DNA from: Nitzschia sp. DOCU1
Taxonomy: Eukaryota > Bacillariophyta > Bacillariophyceae > Bacillariales > Bacillariaceae
Reading direction: 5' to 3'
Assembly: GCA_951394045.1 (NCBI GenBank)
Contig: OX595985.1
Span: 5,146,001 to 5,210,000 of the forward strand
Length of the DNA: 64,000 nucleotides
The notes under the pieces are model-generated. The model did no database searches. It was not told where the DNA came from and worked only from the letters and a program-made list of their open reading frames with translations. The position numbers and the translations under genes were made by a program. Below, one piece after another: positions 29,988-40,103 of this stretch. How positions within the stretch are numbered: position 1 is the stretch's first letter; every line of letters begins with the position of its first letter.

Positions 29988-29995
29988 GAGGGGAC
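29988..29995 (+). other. COP-B polypurine tract
   Basis: gaggggac abuts the 3' LTR. The same GGGGAC core abuts the 3' LTRs of COP-C, COP-F and COP-G. Confidence 0.7.
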
Positions 29996-30204
29996 CAAAT
30001 GGATCCTGTTAGTCGTAAAAGTGTCGACGTGGCGATGTGGTGACGTGAGTGTGATCGATGGCCTGGAATCCAGAAGCGATGCAAAAGTATCTCTATTGAC
30101 TTTAATATAATCTTTCCTTTTATGTTGTTGAAAGAGCTATCTATTGCGTTTGGTCTAGTCTAGATGTAAGTACGTTCGATCGTATGTATGACAAACTATA
30201 TTTG
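29996..30204 (+). repeat. COP-B 3' LTR
   Basis: 209 bp, reads the same as 23863-24071. It is followed by the duplication tcat. Confidence 0.9.
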
Positions 30205-30208
30205 TCAT

Positions 30209-30967
30209 GATGGTCGATAAAAGTCAGGTCGTCACAATGCAGTAGGCACGACAATGCCTGAAATGGCGTGACATGACTGAGAGCGCATAGCATATAACCT
30301 AACATACGTACGTACAAATATACACTGCCAACGGACGGACACAGAGGCCACGTGACGTCGTCGAGCATGCCGGTTGGCGCGCTTGCGCACAGAAAGTGCG
30401 ACAAACACAGATCGTCGAGGCGGACAGCCGACGACGACTATCTTGACGCTAGGCGTCAGGAACTAGAGTCATGCTATAGATGTTCGATGGTCATAGGATG
30501 CCAGACGCTGCTAACTAGAGCAGCCATGAAGAAACACAACACTGCTAGTTAGAGGCGGGCATGTCCTACCTTCTTCACAACAATCTTGTCTACTAAGATA
30601 TATACCGGTATAGTCGTGATCACGATCAGATAGGAGATCCGGAGTCGATGCAACGATAGATCTAACTTTAAAATAGTCTCACAATTTCCAAAAAACATTT
30701 ACTGCAGTTTCTAGCCTAGTGCACTTTGATCAAAGACTTGTTAGTCTAGAGGATAAGTATCATGCGTCGCGCCTTCAACTCGTTCGTTGCAGCTCGTGGC
30801 GTCATCCCATTGTTTCCGCCGTGCAAGTGGAAAACTGGCTCGACGGGCTCGTCTGAGGGGGCTGGCTGTTTGAGTGAGCCCGTACGCTCTGCTGACGTTT
30901 CAGCGAGTTGGTTGGTGATATTGCTGTATAACACCAATGTAGTGACTTACCTAAATCATAATTCTTT
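30209..30967. other. DNA between COP-B and COP-C; possible remains of an older LTR
   Basis: No gene is supported. Because COP-C is inserted at 30967/44338 and the sequence after it is an LTR end followed by a primer site, the right part of this stretch should be the left portion of that interrupted LTR. Its start could not be fixed. Bases 30964-30967 (cttt) are the COP-C target duplication. Confidence 0.4.
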
Positions 30968-31255
30968 CGAATGAATTCCATGGCAAGTGGGTGAAATCGC
31001 CCAGTGCTGTGTGGGCTTATATCGATGTCTGGTTTTTCCCTAAATGACCCTTTGGTGGCATATGTCAGGGTCATTGATAATCTGTTGGGCATGTGTGACG
31101 TGGCATGCGTTGCATTTGCACCACGGGAGTTCTATCGCAGGGATTGGCACGGGAGAAGTAGTATAATCTTTCTCGGTTTGAGTTTGACTGTTGTTTGTTG
31201 CTCTACTACTGGTAGTTGTGTGTTGATTTTGGTGAGTAGCTATGGGATTAATTCG
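30968..31255 (+). repeat. COP-C 5' LTR
   Basis: 288 bp. The terminal inverted repeat is 5 bp exact and extends imperfectly (16 of 21 bases) inwards. Confidence 0.9.
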
Positions 31256-31268
31256 GTTTATCAGACCC
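31256..31268 (+). other. COP-C primer-binding site
   Basis: gtttatcagaccc directly after the 5' LTR. The leader 31269-31689 holds no supported gene. Confidence 0.75.
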
Positions 31269-31689
31269 AATTTGCTGTAAAGGAGGTTGAGAGGTAGTCA
31301 GGAGAAAAATTGGGAGGAAAAAGGGCCAAAAGTGGTGGAAAACAGAGGAAATTTGATGTTGGCTTGGACCACGTCATCCGGGTGTGACTGCAAGCGAAAA
31401 GGAAGTATGGAGGTCAACTCTTAGCATTATCACTGTTGTTATGGTGGCTTCAGTGGCTGGAGTTATGAAAAGAAGCGTATGCTTAGCCATTTGGCGGAAG
31501 ATGGAGAGGTCTGGGACTGATCACCCCACATAGGCCGACCGAGCAGCATGGTATCCACCAACCAGAGGATGGGATTGTCCTCAGCCTGCCGGAAAGGGAG
31601 GATATAAAGGAGGTTTACGTCGCTTTGCGTGTCTAGTCACAACTTACCCATGAATAATATTCCTCCTTGCTATCTGTGTCCTGGAGACG

Positions 31690-32779
31690 ATGGCAGAAGA
31701 AGTTGCTTTGCAGGAGGCGTTTATGATTTGTGGCCTGGATGAGGACCGTGTGGTCCAGCTGTTGGAGAATGAGCGTTTGGCTTCATTGGAGCAGTATGCA
31801 GGCTTGGAGGAGGAAGATATTCGTGGTATGGCTAAGGCCAATTCGGCCAGGACGGAAGCCAATGGTAGGGTCGTTTTGACCATGCATGAGCAGAGGAGCT
31901 TGATTGCCCTCTTGCATTGGTGCAAAGACCAGTTGGGCCGTGGTCTGCCCCTGGAGAATTTTGATGAGGATCAAAGGCTTAGTTCCATGATCCGGGTTCG
32001 TTTGACCAAGGAGAAGCATGATGATCCGTCGGTATCTGAACTTGGAAAGTTTGATCCGGATCTCTATGATGTTCATGAGCAGAAGTTCTTGACTTTTGTC
32101 TCTAGGACCTATGGTGTGAGGTACTGTTCTCTTGCGTACATTGCTCATGATAGGGTTGCCCCTTCGGTGTATCGTGATGAAGATCACCATCGCATGTACG
32201 AGATTCAGATGGAAGGTATGGAGTTTGAAAGGGACAACAACAAGTTCTTTGATCTTTTGAAGGCTTGGTTGATGGATAGTCCTGGGTACACTTGGATTCG
32301 TTCTTATGAGGCGTCCAGGGATGGAAGGAAGGCCTGGTTGGCTTTTACTGATCACTATAATGGTGATGGTGAGAAGAACAACAGGACAGTGAAAGCTGAT
32401 GCTGATATTGCAAAGCTTCACTATTCCAATGAAAGGGCTTTGCCCTGGAACAAGTTCTCTGAACGTCTCAGCAATGCCTTCAAGGTAGTGGACACGGATC
32501 CTGCTAGGCGTTATACTGCTGAAAGGAAGAGGGACATCTTGTTGGACAAGATCAAGATTGACCACAAGGAACTGGCAGCTGCAAAGCTTTTCATTGCTGA
32601 GCTGCCCAGGGACCCTGAAGACATGCTCTTTGAGCGTTGTATCAACAAGTTTGGGACTTATGTCTCCAAGGCATTCCAGAACCTGAAGGCAGATGAGCAG
32701 CATGTGAAGAGGCGTAAGATCTCCTCGGCTAGATCTAACCGAGGTGGAAGAGGACGTAGAGGAAGGGGTGGAAGAGGAT
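31690..32779 (+). pseudogene. gag: COP-C gag, first part (interrupted by COP-D)
   Basis: From ATG 31690 the protein reads MAEEVALQEAFMICGLDE, then LLHWCKDQLGRGLPLENF, RTYGVRYCSLAYIAHD, FFDLLKAWLMD and WNKFSERLSNAFKVVD. The layout parallels COP-B and COP-H gag. It enters an RGG-type Gly/Arg-rich stretch (GGRGRRGRGGRG) just where COP-D begins (32780). If COP-D and one copy of its 5-bp duplication are removed, the frame continues at 39158 with further Gly/Arg repeats. The frame found today runs only into the COP-D LTR and stops at 32823. Confidence 0.85.
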
Positions 32780-33091
32780 TAATGAATTATAGTAGGCCTT
32801 GGTCAAGAGGCAATCTCCCTTAGTAGTAGTTTCACTATACTGTTAAGAGATATTGTAACCTCACTTTGGTCCCCACCCGTCCCATTGCCCCGAATACCCC
32901 ATGGAGTCATCCCGATGACTCTTGCGATGACGTTGTCTCCCCGTCTAATGACTGTCATCTTCCCAATAGCTGACGTCGTAACCTACCGTAGGTAGTAGAC
33001 AACTGTAGTTCCCATAACAAACCGTAGTTTCCTCGTGACGCAATCAAGTCCATCGGATCAAAAGAATCATATGAGTCCATCCGGTTTCTTA
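32780..33091 (-). repeat. COP-D 3' LTR
   Basis: 312 bp, about ten substitutions from 38841-39152. Just inside it, minus-strand acggggag is the likely polypurine tract. Confidence 0.88.
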
Positions 33092-33123
33092 CTCCCCGTG
33101 ATCCTGCACGATCCGGTGGAAGA

Positions 33124-34881
33124 CTATGCTTCAGCCTCTTCCGCCAGAGGGCTAGTATCTCCTTCCCAGAACAACACGACCTTCAGCATCCGCCAGATAT
33201 CCGTATATCCCCACGCCTTGGAGAGAATGTCGGCGGGGTTGTGCTTGCCGGGTACGTGCAGTAACACGATGATACCAGCAGCGATAGCTTCTCGCACGCG
33301 ATGATACGATAAGATCACGTGTCGTTTGGTAAGCTTGGCTGCAGGTTTCGACGCACTGTCACAAACGGTCTTGTTATCGCCGAACATCCAGGACTTTCCT
33401 TGAATCGGCACTCCTAAGTAGCAAAGAGTGTTTCGAAGGTCCATGACTTGCTCCGTAGCTTGCCTGGCAGACATGAATTCGCTTCCAAACGTCGCAGTCT
33501 CAACGAACGGCTGCTTCTTCGAGAAGTAGTCGATAGGAGTCTTGTTAAGTAAGTGCAGAATCCCAGTCACTGATTTCCCGGTGCTCAGATCGTGGCATAG
33601 GTTTGCATCAAACCATGTCGTCGTAACAACAGGTTTACCTAGCGGTTCTGGCGCGTCTTCCGGAATCAGCTCCTCAACATTTCCATACACAGTTGTGGCC
33701 CAGTCGTATTCAGGAACGGTAACACCGGAATAGTCCGGAATCTCCATGCGAAACCGAATAGCACCCGATCTCATTTTCGAGATATAGCCATAAACTCGTT
33801 TCAGACGGTCTAAATGACCGGCGCGCGGGGCGGCCCGAAAACTCGATAGCGTCATAATCGCCGTCGCAATATCGAAGCAACCGAGGGAAATTACCCATTG
33901 TGCGGCTCCGATCAGAGACTGATAGATCTTGATCCCTTCGGCGCCCAACTCCTCAGAATTGTCCAATTCAGGATGATCTCCCTTTTTGAGTGGTGAGTGG
34001 TACTTGTGCTTTGGCCCTTCGCCAAAGATTCGCTTATATGTCTCACACATCCGCTCGATGTAGCGCTTCGGCGCCATACACAAAACGCCATCTCCGTCTC
34101 GAAAGAAATCTGCTCCGAGGTGATAAGCAATAGGGCCTGTCCCTTTCAACTTAAACTTGAACTTGTTGACTAGCTCGTCGATGATCTCTTGATTCCGCTT
34201 CAAAGATATCGCCAAGTCGTCCACATACCTTGCGATGTACTCATAGTGGTTGCCGTTCCGTCTCATCCAAATATCATTCTCCCCTTTCGACGGAACAAAC
34301 CCCATTTCGGTCAGAACTTCGCTGAGCCTCTGCCACCACATTTTTCCGCTAGAGTACAACCCATAAAGTGCCTTGGATATGATCAGTGAGTGGCCTTCTC
34401 GATCGCCAAACTCAGGACCAGCTACGACATAGACTCTTTCGTCCGTTGTTGCCTCTAGATAGGCGTTACCGATATCCGTCGTCCATGTTTCCAGCTCGTT
34501 CAGCTCTGCAAGGAACAGACAAATCCGTAGGCCTCTCAACGATACCACGCTCGAGTACACACTCGAGATAGGAGTCGGAGCTTGGTTGCCGTTTGCTACC
34601 AACCTTGCCTTCCGTCGCAGGTCATGCTTGACATCGTAGACGATATGGTATCGTATACGCTTGTAGCCGCGGGGGGCAGTTCCCACGCCACAGTCTGTGA
34701 ACGTTTGATACTCGTCTATTTGCCCAAGTTCTTTCAACTCGGCTTCTCTCCAGGCATTGTTCCCATTACGTTGGTCGAGTTCCATTGCATGTTGGTGATT
34801 GCGCGGGACTTCAACTCCAAACTTGTAATTAGGCGCTGTCCGGAAAGACTGTAGTTTCGCCTGGTTGACGAGGCATAACAA
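33124..34881 (-). pseudogene. pol: COP-D pol, reverse transcriptase - RNase H part
   Basis: Open stretch in the same frame as the gag-integrase part, cut off from it by TAA (35059-35061) and TGA (34891-34893). It starts NQAKLQSFRTAPNYKFGVEVP, then GNAYLEATTDERVYV, ALYGLYSSGKMWWQRL and the RT active site ARYVDDLAIS. RNase H shows TTTWFDANLCHD, ATFGSEFMSARQA and MFGDNKTVCDSA. It ends near the 3' LTR. Apart from the two upstream stops the domain is complete. Confidence 0.85.
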
Positions 34882-35058
34882 TTTCTTTTGTCATCGCGCG
34901 AGCCTAGCAAACTGTTTCCAACCTTCGAGATGAAGAAGATTGTTGCTGCTCGCGTAGATAGCGCACGATACGGGATCGCTCTTGCCGATAATGGAGAGGG
35001 GCTCATAAGTAACCTCCCCGTTCTCCCAATTTACCCGGACATTCCATTTGGATCCCTT

Positions 35059-38000
35059 TTAATTAGGATCTGCCTTGGTGAGCGGGTCTTGGTGTCCATC
35101 GATAGAACGAAACTTCCACACCTCGTCGGTTCCGTCGGCTTGTTCCAACTTGTCCAGAATCTGATTATAAGACTGGATCTCTTCGTAGGTGCCATCAGAA
35201 CTCGTAGCGCGGAACTGAACTACCTCTTCCGTCGATTCTATATCGCGGTCGATCCGTTCAAGGGCTTCAGTGATGCGTAGACGTAGGCGAGTTCCGTCTT
35301 CGGCAGGAACGGATAGATAGGTCCGGCCAATGATATCTTCTGGATCAATGATCGCCATCGGACATTCCCGTCTTTGGATTAGATTAGGGACGTTATCGTC
35401 TTCGGTCAGGTCTCCGCCAGGGTCGAAGGTGACATTCGGATCGTCATCGTCAGCTTGCTCCCCGTCTTCCGGTACCTCATCACCATCACGGGCATCGACG
35501 GCGGCTTGGGCATCGGCGGTGGCTCTGCGATTAGGTCCGGCAGAAGCAGGACGCAGGCGAGAACGAATTAGCAAATGCTTTGTATCGGTAGTGAGGACTT
35601 TATACGTCATCGGGTGCCCCACAGTTTCGGCAAACCCGACGAAGCGACCTTCTACTTTGTCACCAACTGACGGAAAATTTCCTCCCCGCGCTTCGACGCG
35701 TTTGACGTATACGCGATCCCAGAAAGAGTACCTGATGATCATACTAATATCAGGTGTATAGCCAAACAAACGTTCGAAAGGCGTGCGCCAATCCAAAGAA
35801 CCGCGAGCGAGTCTGTTATTGATATAGCAGACATATTCCATCGCCAATAACCAACAATACGCCGGAGCATTTGTGGTATTTAGGACATAATTTGTTGCGC
35901 GCTTGATTAGACGATACTGCCGTTCAGCAGGATTCTGTTGATGTTGATGTGGCTCACTCTGCCATTCATCAATGCAGAGGTGCCGCAACAGGTCCTTGAC
36001 TCTCTTGCTGATCTCCGCCTTAGCACGGTCACTCACTAGAGTATCCATGGCGCCTCGACGTCGAATGTTGTCTTGAAGGACCTTGATAAAATCTCCATCC
36101 GTTTGTACCCCATAGATATCCGAAAACTTCGTGTCTACACCGCAGAAGAACTGCGCAGCACGGTAACCTCCGTGGATAGAGGGCACATCAGTGTAGACCG
36201 TATCAGTAGCCACGGGCTCATTTCTGCGTTTAACATTTAGAGCCGGAAATGCTGCTCGTAACGTATTAGTAATGGGGCCCTCAATTATCCCAGCGCGGGC
36301 ATATTGAGTAGACGCCTCAAAAGTACGAGCGACCGTCTCAGCTGGTGCATTTAGGAAATAACGACAATACCGAGAGTAGTCTCGATCGGCAGGTCGGATG
36401 CGCCTTAAAGCTACCTGTAACTCCGAAATAGTCGGGTCGATCTGCAATGCATCTTCATATTCGGACGAAGAAATCATTTCGGTCTCGAGGAAGGATAGGT
36501 CAGCCATTAGGTGCCAATTGACAGAAACAGCAATCGGTTCCAAAGGAATTTCATCGTCATAACGTAGTACACGTGGGGCAGGTCCTTGGTACCAAGCATC
36601 GTTTGTCGAGTTGGCAAAATCGGATAGGCTTGGATCCCAGTCTGCATCCGATGTCAAAACCACATGAGGAAGTGTTTCCCATTCGTGATTGGTAAACGGC
36701 CTCATCGGAAGGTAAGGTAAACCGTTCTTGAAATCGATCGGGAGAACGTGTCCTTCTAGGGTTTCTAACTCCTGCTTTCCTCCACAAGAAATCGCTTTGT
36801 TGTCAACCCGTTGCCCAAAATGTTCAAGCTGATGGGAGGAGTGAATAGTCCCACTCCCCGGAATCAGTGCATATTGGTGCATGATCAGGATCACATCGCC
36901 ACGTTTGGTAGGTGATACGCCACCGGCAGTCACGATCTTCAGGTCCGTGAGCTCGTTGTTGTCGAGCCCAGAGACGTTGACCCGCCGGTCCGTAACAGCA
37001 ATAACTCGGGAGTTATCTCCGGCGATTCCACCGTTTGCCCCACGATCGACTAGCGAAGTCGAATTATGGTCACGATGTGCTCGTGTTACCTTGTACGTGA
37101 TGACATGTTTGTTGACTTTGGTATCGATCTTCAAGTTGGGCTTTTTCTTCGGGGTCTTGGACTTACTACTGGATAGAACGTTAGCCACGTCAAGTGGGTT
37201 GGCATTCTTCCTAGTAGTCGACATCGTAATCCAACGTTCAAGATCGTCTTCCGAAACGTCTTGAGACGGTTCTTCTGGAGCACGCTCGTTGTCTTCATTC
37301 CCATCTTGAGTATCCACTTGCTCTTCCTCTTGTTCAGCTACACTCACACGGCGTGGCGTTGCTTTCGGAGGCGGCTTCCTGTTCTCAGCCATCGACTCCT
37401 TGTAGGCGAACAAGATGGCGCGTTTTCCCTCGTCAGAAATCTGGTCCCAAGCTGTTTGGTCTTCAGTCTTCAATTTGTACCATACGTCCTTTGGCATCGC
37501 TGGACGGCGTGGTTGGAAACGGTTTCTCGTACCGGTTTTCGTCAAGTAAACTGAATACTCGTAGTCTTCGTCATCATCTGGGTAATCGTTTGGATTATCA
37601 CCGTAGACGTCACTAACGATCGCATCTTCTACTCCTGCGAAGTTGATAGAACGACTTCGGGCCACTTCCTTACGGACTGACCGTTGTTGATCCAACTTCA
37701 TGGCTACCCGTTGCACGGAAGTAAGATATTGATCGTAGGTACTCGCGGACATTCCAGATCCTTGTTGATAGAAATCAAAGTCGTCAACATGGGAAAACTC
37801 GCTGTGAAAGAACAACATGGCTTGTAAGGCATCCTTCTTTTGATCGTCACTCATATGAGCTGAGATCGGGGAAAGAGTCTCGAAACGACGCAATAGGTCC
37901 AACCAATTATTCAGGAAGCTGAGGTAACTTCCTTTATAATCCGACGGAAGTCGAGTGGTGGTAATCTTTTGCATGATCTGTCGCCTGTCCATAAGAGCCT

Positions 38001-38814
38001 TAGAAGATGACTCAACGTGGGCCAAATATTCTGTCCACACAGATTGAGCATCACGCGTTCCTTCATGTTTCTTGATGAGAAACTGGCCTTGGGAAGTCAG
38101 CAACTTAGAGTTCAGAACATCGTAGACAAACTTTTGCTTTTCCATAAAAAGGTAAAATTCATCGGCAGTCTTCGGCTTGTAATTGGGGTTGAAAATCTCA
38201 TTGACGCCATGAGACGCTGCGGTAGCAAGAGTTGCTTGCTTCCATTCGTCCCAGAGTGCTTCATCTTTCAACTCCGAATAATGAGACTTATCACGTTTAA
38301 TGCCTTTCCTGAAATCTTGAGCGGGCGTCGTTCCTCGTGTGGACGCAGAGTTGGTCGCAGACGGCGCACCAGGCGGGGGGTTGGTAATACTTGGGTTCGA
38401 GGCGGGCGGCTGCCTCTTGGTAGGACTGTCGAGGTCGTAAACTCCGACACGATATTCATCCCAAGTATCCGCGTTGATTTCAATTTCATCAGACCAATCC
38501 ACCTTTCGTAGACTTAATTCCTGGAGCAAATAAGCATTCCATGCCTTCAGAATTTTAATCACGTTGCGTTGCGGGAGGGGAAGCGGTTTCTGCGCACCAG
38601 CCGCGTCGGAGTAACTCAACGGCTCAACTTGTGCCTTGGTTAGAGCCAAAAGGTCAGGCATCTCTTTGATTCCAGCATCATCAAGGGCCTTTATCATAGG
38701 GTCATCATCATCATACCCGATGACTTCCTTGAGGATGCGGTGGCCTTTCTGGCCATCGAACGAGTCAACGGGTCTCCTCCTCCGGACGCTGGTGCCATCG
38801 CCAGAAACTTTCAC
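35059..38814 (-). pseudogene. gag-pol: COP-D gag - protease - integrase part
   Basis: A continuous frame of 1251 codons from a GTG at 38814, with no ATG between the 5' LTR and the gag start; the leader is only 26 bases. Gag contains FRKGIKRDKSHYSELKDEALWDEW and a helical block, then an Asp-rich linker. Protease shows LVDRGANGGIAGD, in which the usual DSGA is DRGA, as I recall for some microalgal copia elements, followed by HSSHQLEHF. Integrase shows CGVDTKFSD, LVSDRAKAEIS and HQQNPAERQYRLIKRA. It ends at TAA 35059-35061. Translation past that point continues to look like pol until a second stop, so these are nonsense lesions rather than the natural end. Confidence 0.85.
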
Positions 38815-38840
38815 AACAGACGCTACTGCGACTGTTAATC

Positions 38841-39152
38841 TAATGAATTATAGTAGGCCTCGGTCAAGAGGCAATCTCCCGTAGTAGGAGTTTCACTTTA
38901 CTGTTAAGAGATATTGTAACCACACTTCGGTCCCCACCCGTCCCATTGCCCCGAATACCCCATGGAGTCATCCCGATGACTCTTGCGATGACGTTGTCTC
39001 CCCGTCTAATGACTGTCATCTTCCCAATAGCTGACGTCGTAACCTACTGTAGGTAGTAGTCAACTGTAGTTCCCATAACAAACCGTAGTTTCCTCGTGAC
39101 GCAATCGAGTCCATCGGATCGAAAGAATCATATGAGTCCATCCGGTTTCTTA
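38841..39152 (-). repeat. COP-D 5' LTR
   Basis: 312 bp partner of 32780-33091. On the minus strand the interior begins gattaacagtcgc. No GTTTATCAGACC-type site is present. Confidence 0.88.
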
Positions 39153-39157
39153 AGGAT

Positions 39158-39534
39158 ACTCTAGTGGAAGAGGCGGCCGGTTTGGCCGTGGTCGTGGTGG
39201 CCGTGGTAATGGTGGACGTGGGAATGATTCCAGGAACAGCAACGTTACTTTTAATGGTGTTGATTGTTCTGATATCAACCGTGACTTCAATGCTGATGAA
39301 TGGCAAAAGATGGGTCCGGTAGGACGCAAGTTCATTCATGAACAGCGTGAGTGGAAGAAGAACAATGGAGGAGGACAGAACAATCAGAGGAATGTGAGCT
39401 CGGTCAATTACAGTGACCAGCAGACGTCTGTGTCAGAAGTAACAGCGTCGACACCCTCCAATAGTGAAGGACAACGTGGATCCCATAATGGGCGTGGATT
39501 TGGAAGAGGTGCAGCAAGAAGTGAGGGTAATTGA
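39158..39534 (+). pseudogene. gag: COP-C gag, second part
   Basis: Continuation of COP-C gag after COP-D. It starts in the Gly/Arg-rich run, then reads NVTFNGVDCSDINRDFNADEW and WKKNNGGGQNNQR, and ends in another Gly/Arg patch with stop TGA 39532-39534. RGG-type tails bind RNA and here take the place of a zinc knuckle. Confidence 0.8.
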
Positions 39535-39590
39535 CTCCTAGGAGGGATTTGGCTGCTGTTGACAGCGTTTTACCGCTGGCTTTTGCGTAA

Positions 39591-40103
39591 TTGGCAGCCA
39601 CCTCCAACTCCAATCACATTAAAAATAAGCGCATTCTGGATGAGAACTGTGAAATCAGCAGGGAGAAAAGGACTTCGTGTGCAGGCAAGAACTGGAGGCT
39701 TTTGGAAGTCTCAAATGAAGTTTGTGAAGTAATGCCGTTCTTGGAAAGTTACGGCCCCGTACAAGACATCCAGGTTGGTCGCTGTGGTACCGTCTGGACC
39801 AATGACTATGGAAATGATTACTTGCTAGTTGCTGACCAGATGCTCTGGTTCGGCGAGCTGATGGAGAACTCACTCATCAACCCCAATCAGATTCGAGATT
39901 TTGGTATTGCAGTCAATGATAACCCCTACATTGATGTGGACTTTGGCCTGACAACTGATTCCGTCTTCATCCCATTCGATGTGACGGGGACGATTGTGCA
40001 CTTTGATTCTCGGGTTCCCACCAAATGGGAAGAAAAGCATCTACCTGTCATTTTATTGACGGCACCCGCCCAGAGTTTGTATGGGGAACAGAGGATCGGC
40101 TGA
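39591..40103 (+). pseudogene. COP-C protease region, frame-shifted
   Basis: The product reads TSCAGKNWRLLEVSNEVCEVMPF and LINPNQIRDFGIAVNDNPY, which match the protease to N-terminal-pol spacer of COP-B and COP-F. The catalytic D(S/N)xAD motif seen in those is scrambled here (ILDENCEISREKRTSC), suggesting a small indel at the active site. The frame stops at 40101-40103, while pol continues in a different frame from 40081. Confidence 0.65.

Larger units (their letters stand above)
23863..30204 (+). mobile_element. COP-B: Ty1/copia element with identical LTRs and damaged pol
   Basis: LTRs 23863-24071 and 29996-30204 (209 bp) read as identical. Ends are caaat...atttg, not TG...CA. A 4-bp duplication tcat flanks it (23859-23862, 30205-30208). 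The primer site gtttatcagacc starts right after the 5' LTR and the polypurine tract gaggggac precedes the 3' LTR. Pol has several lesions, so it is non-autonomous although recently copied. Confidence 0.92.
32780..39152 (-). mobile_element. COP-D: degenerate Ty1/copia element nested in COP-C gag
   Basis: LTRs 32780-33091 and 38841-39152 (312 bp) are flanked by the exact 5-bp duplication aggat (32775-32779, 39153-39157). By eye the two LTRs differ at about ten positions (roughly 3 percent). In the element's orientation the LTRs start taagaaa and end ttcatta. Pol carries two in-frame stops and gag has no ATG start. This element differs from the C...G group in LTR ends, target-duplication length and primer region. 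Confidence 0.92.

Noticed and set aside
31004..31297. 97-codon ORF in COP-C, repeated at 44082
   Set aside because: It lies mostly inside the LTRs, so the repeat reflects LTR identity and not a gene.
38314..38840. ATG start for COP-D gag
   Set aside because: No in-frame ATG lies between the LTR and the first conserved gag sequence; the apparent start is GTG.
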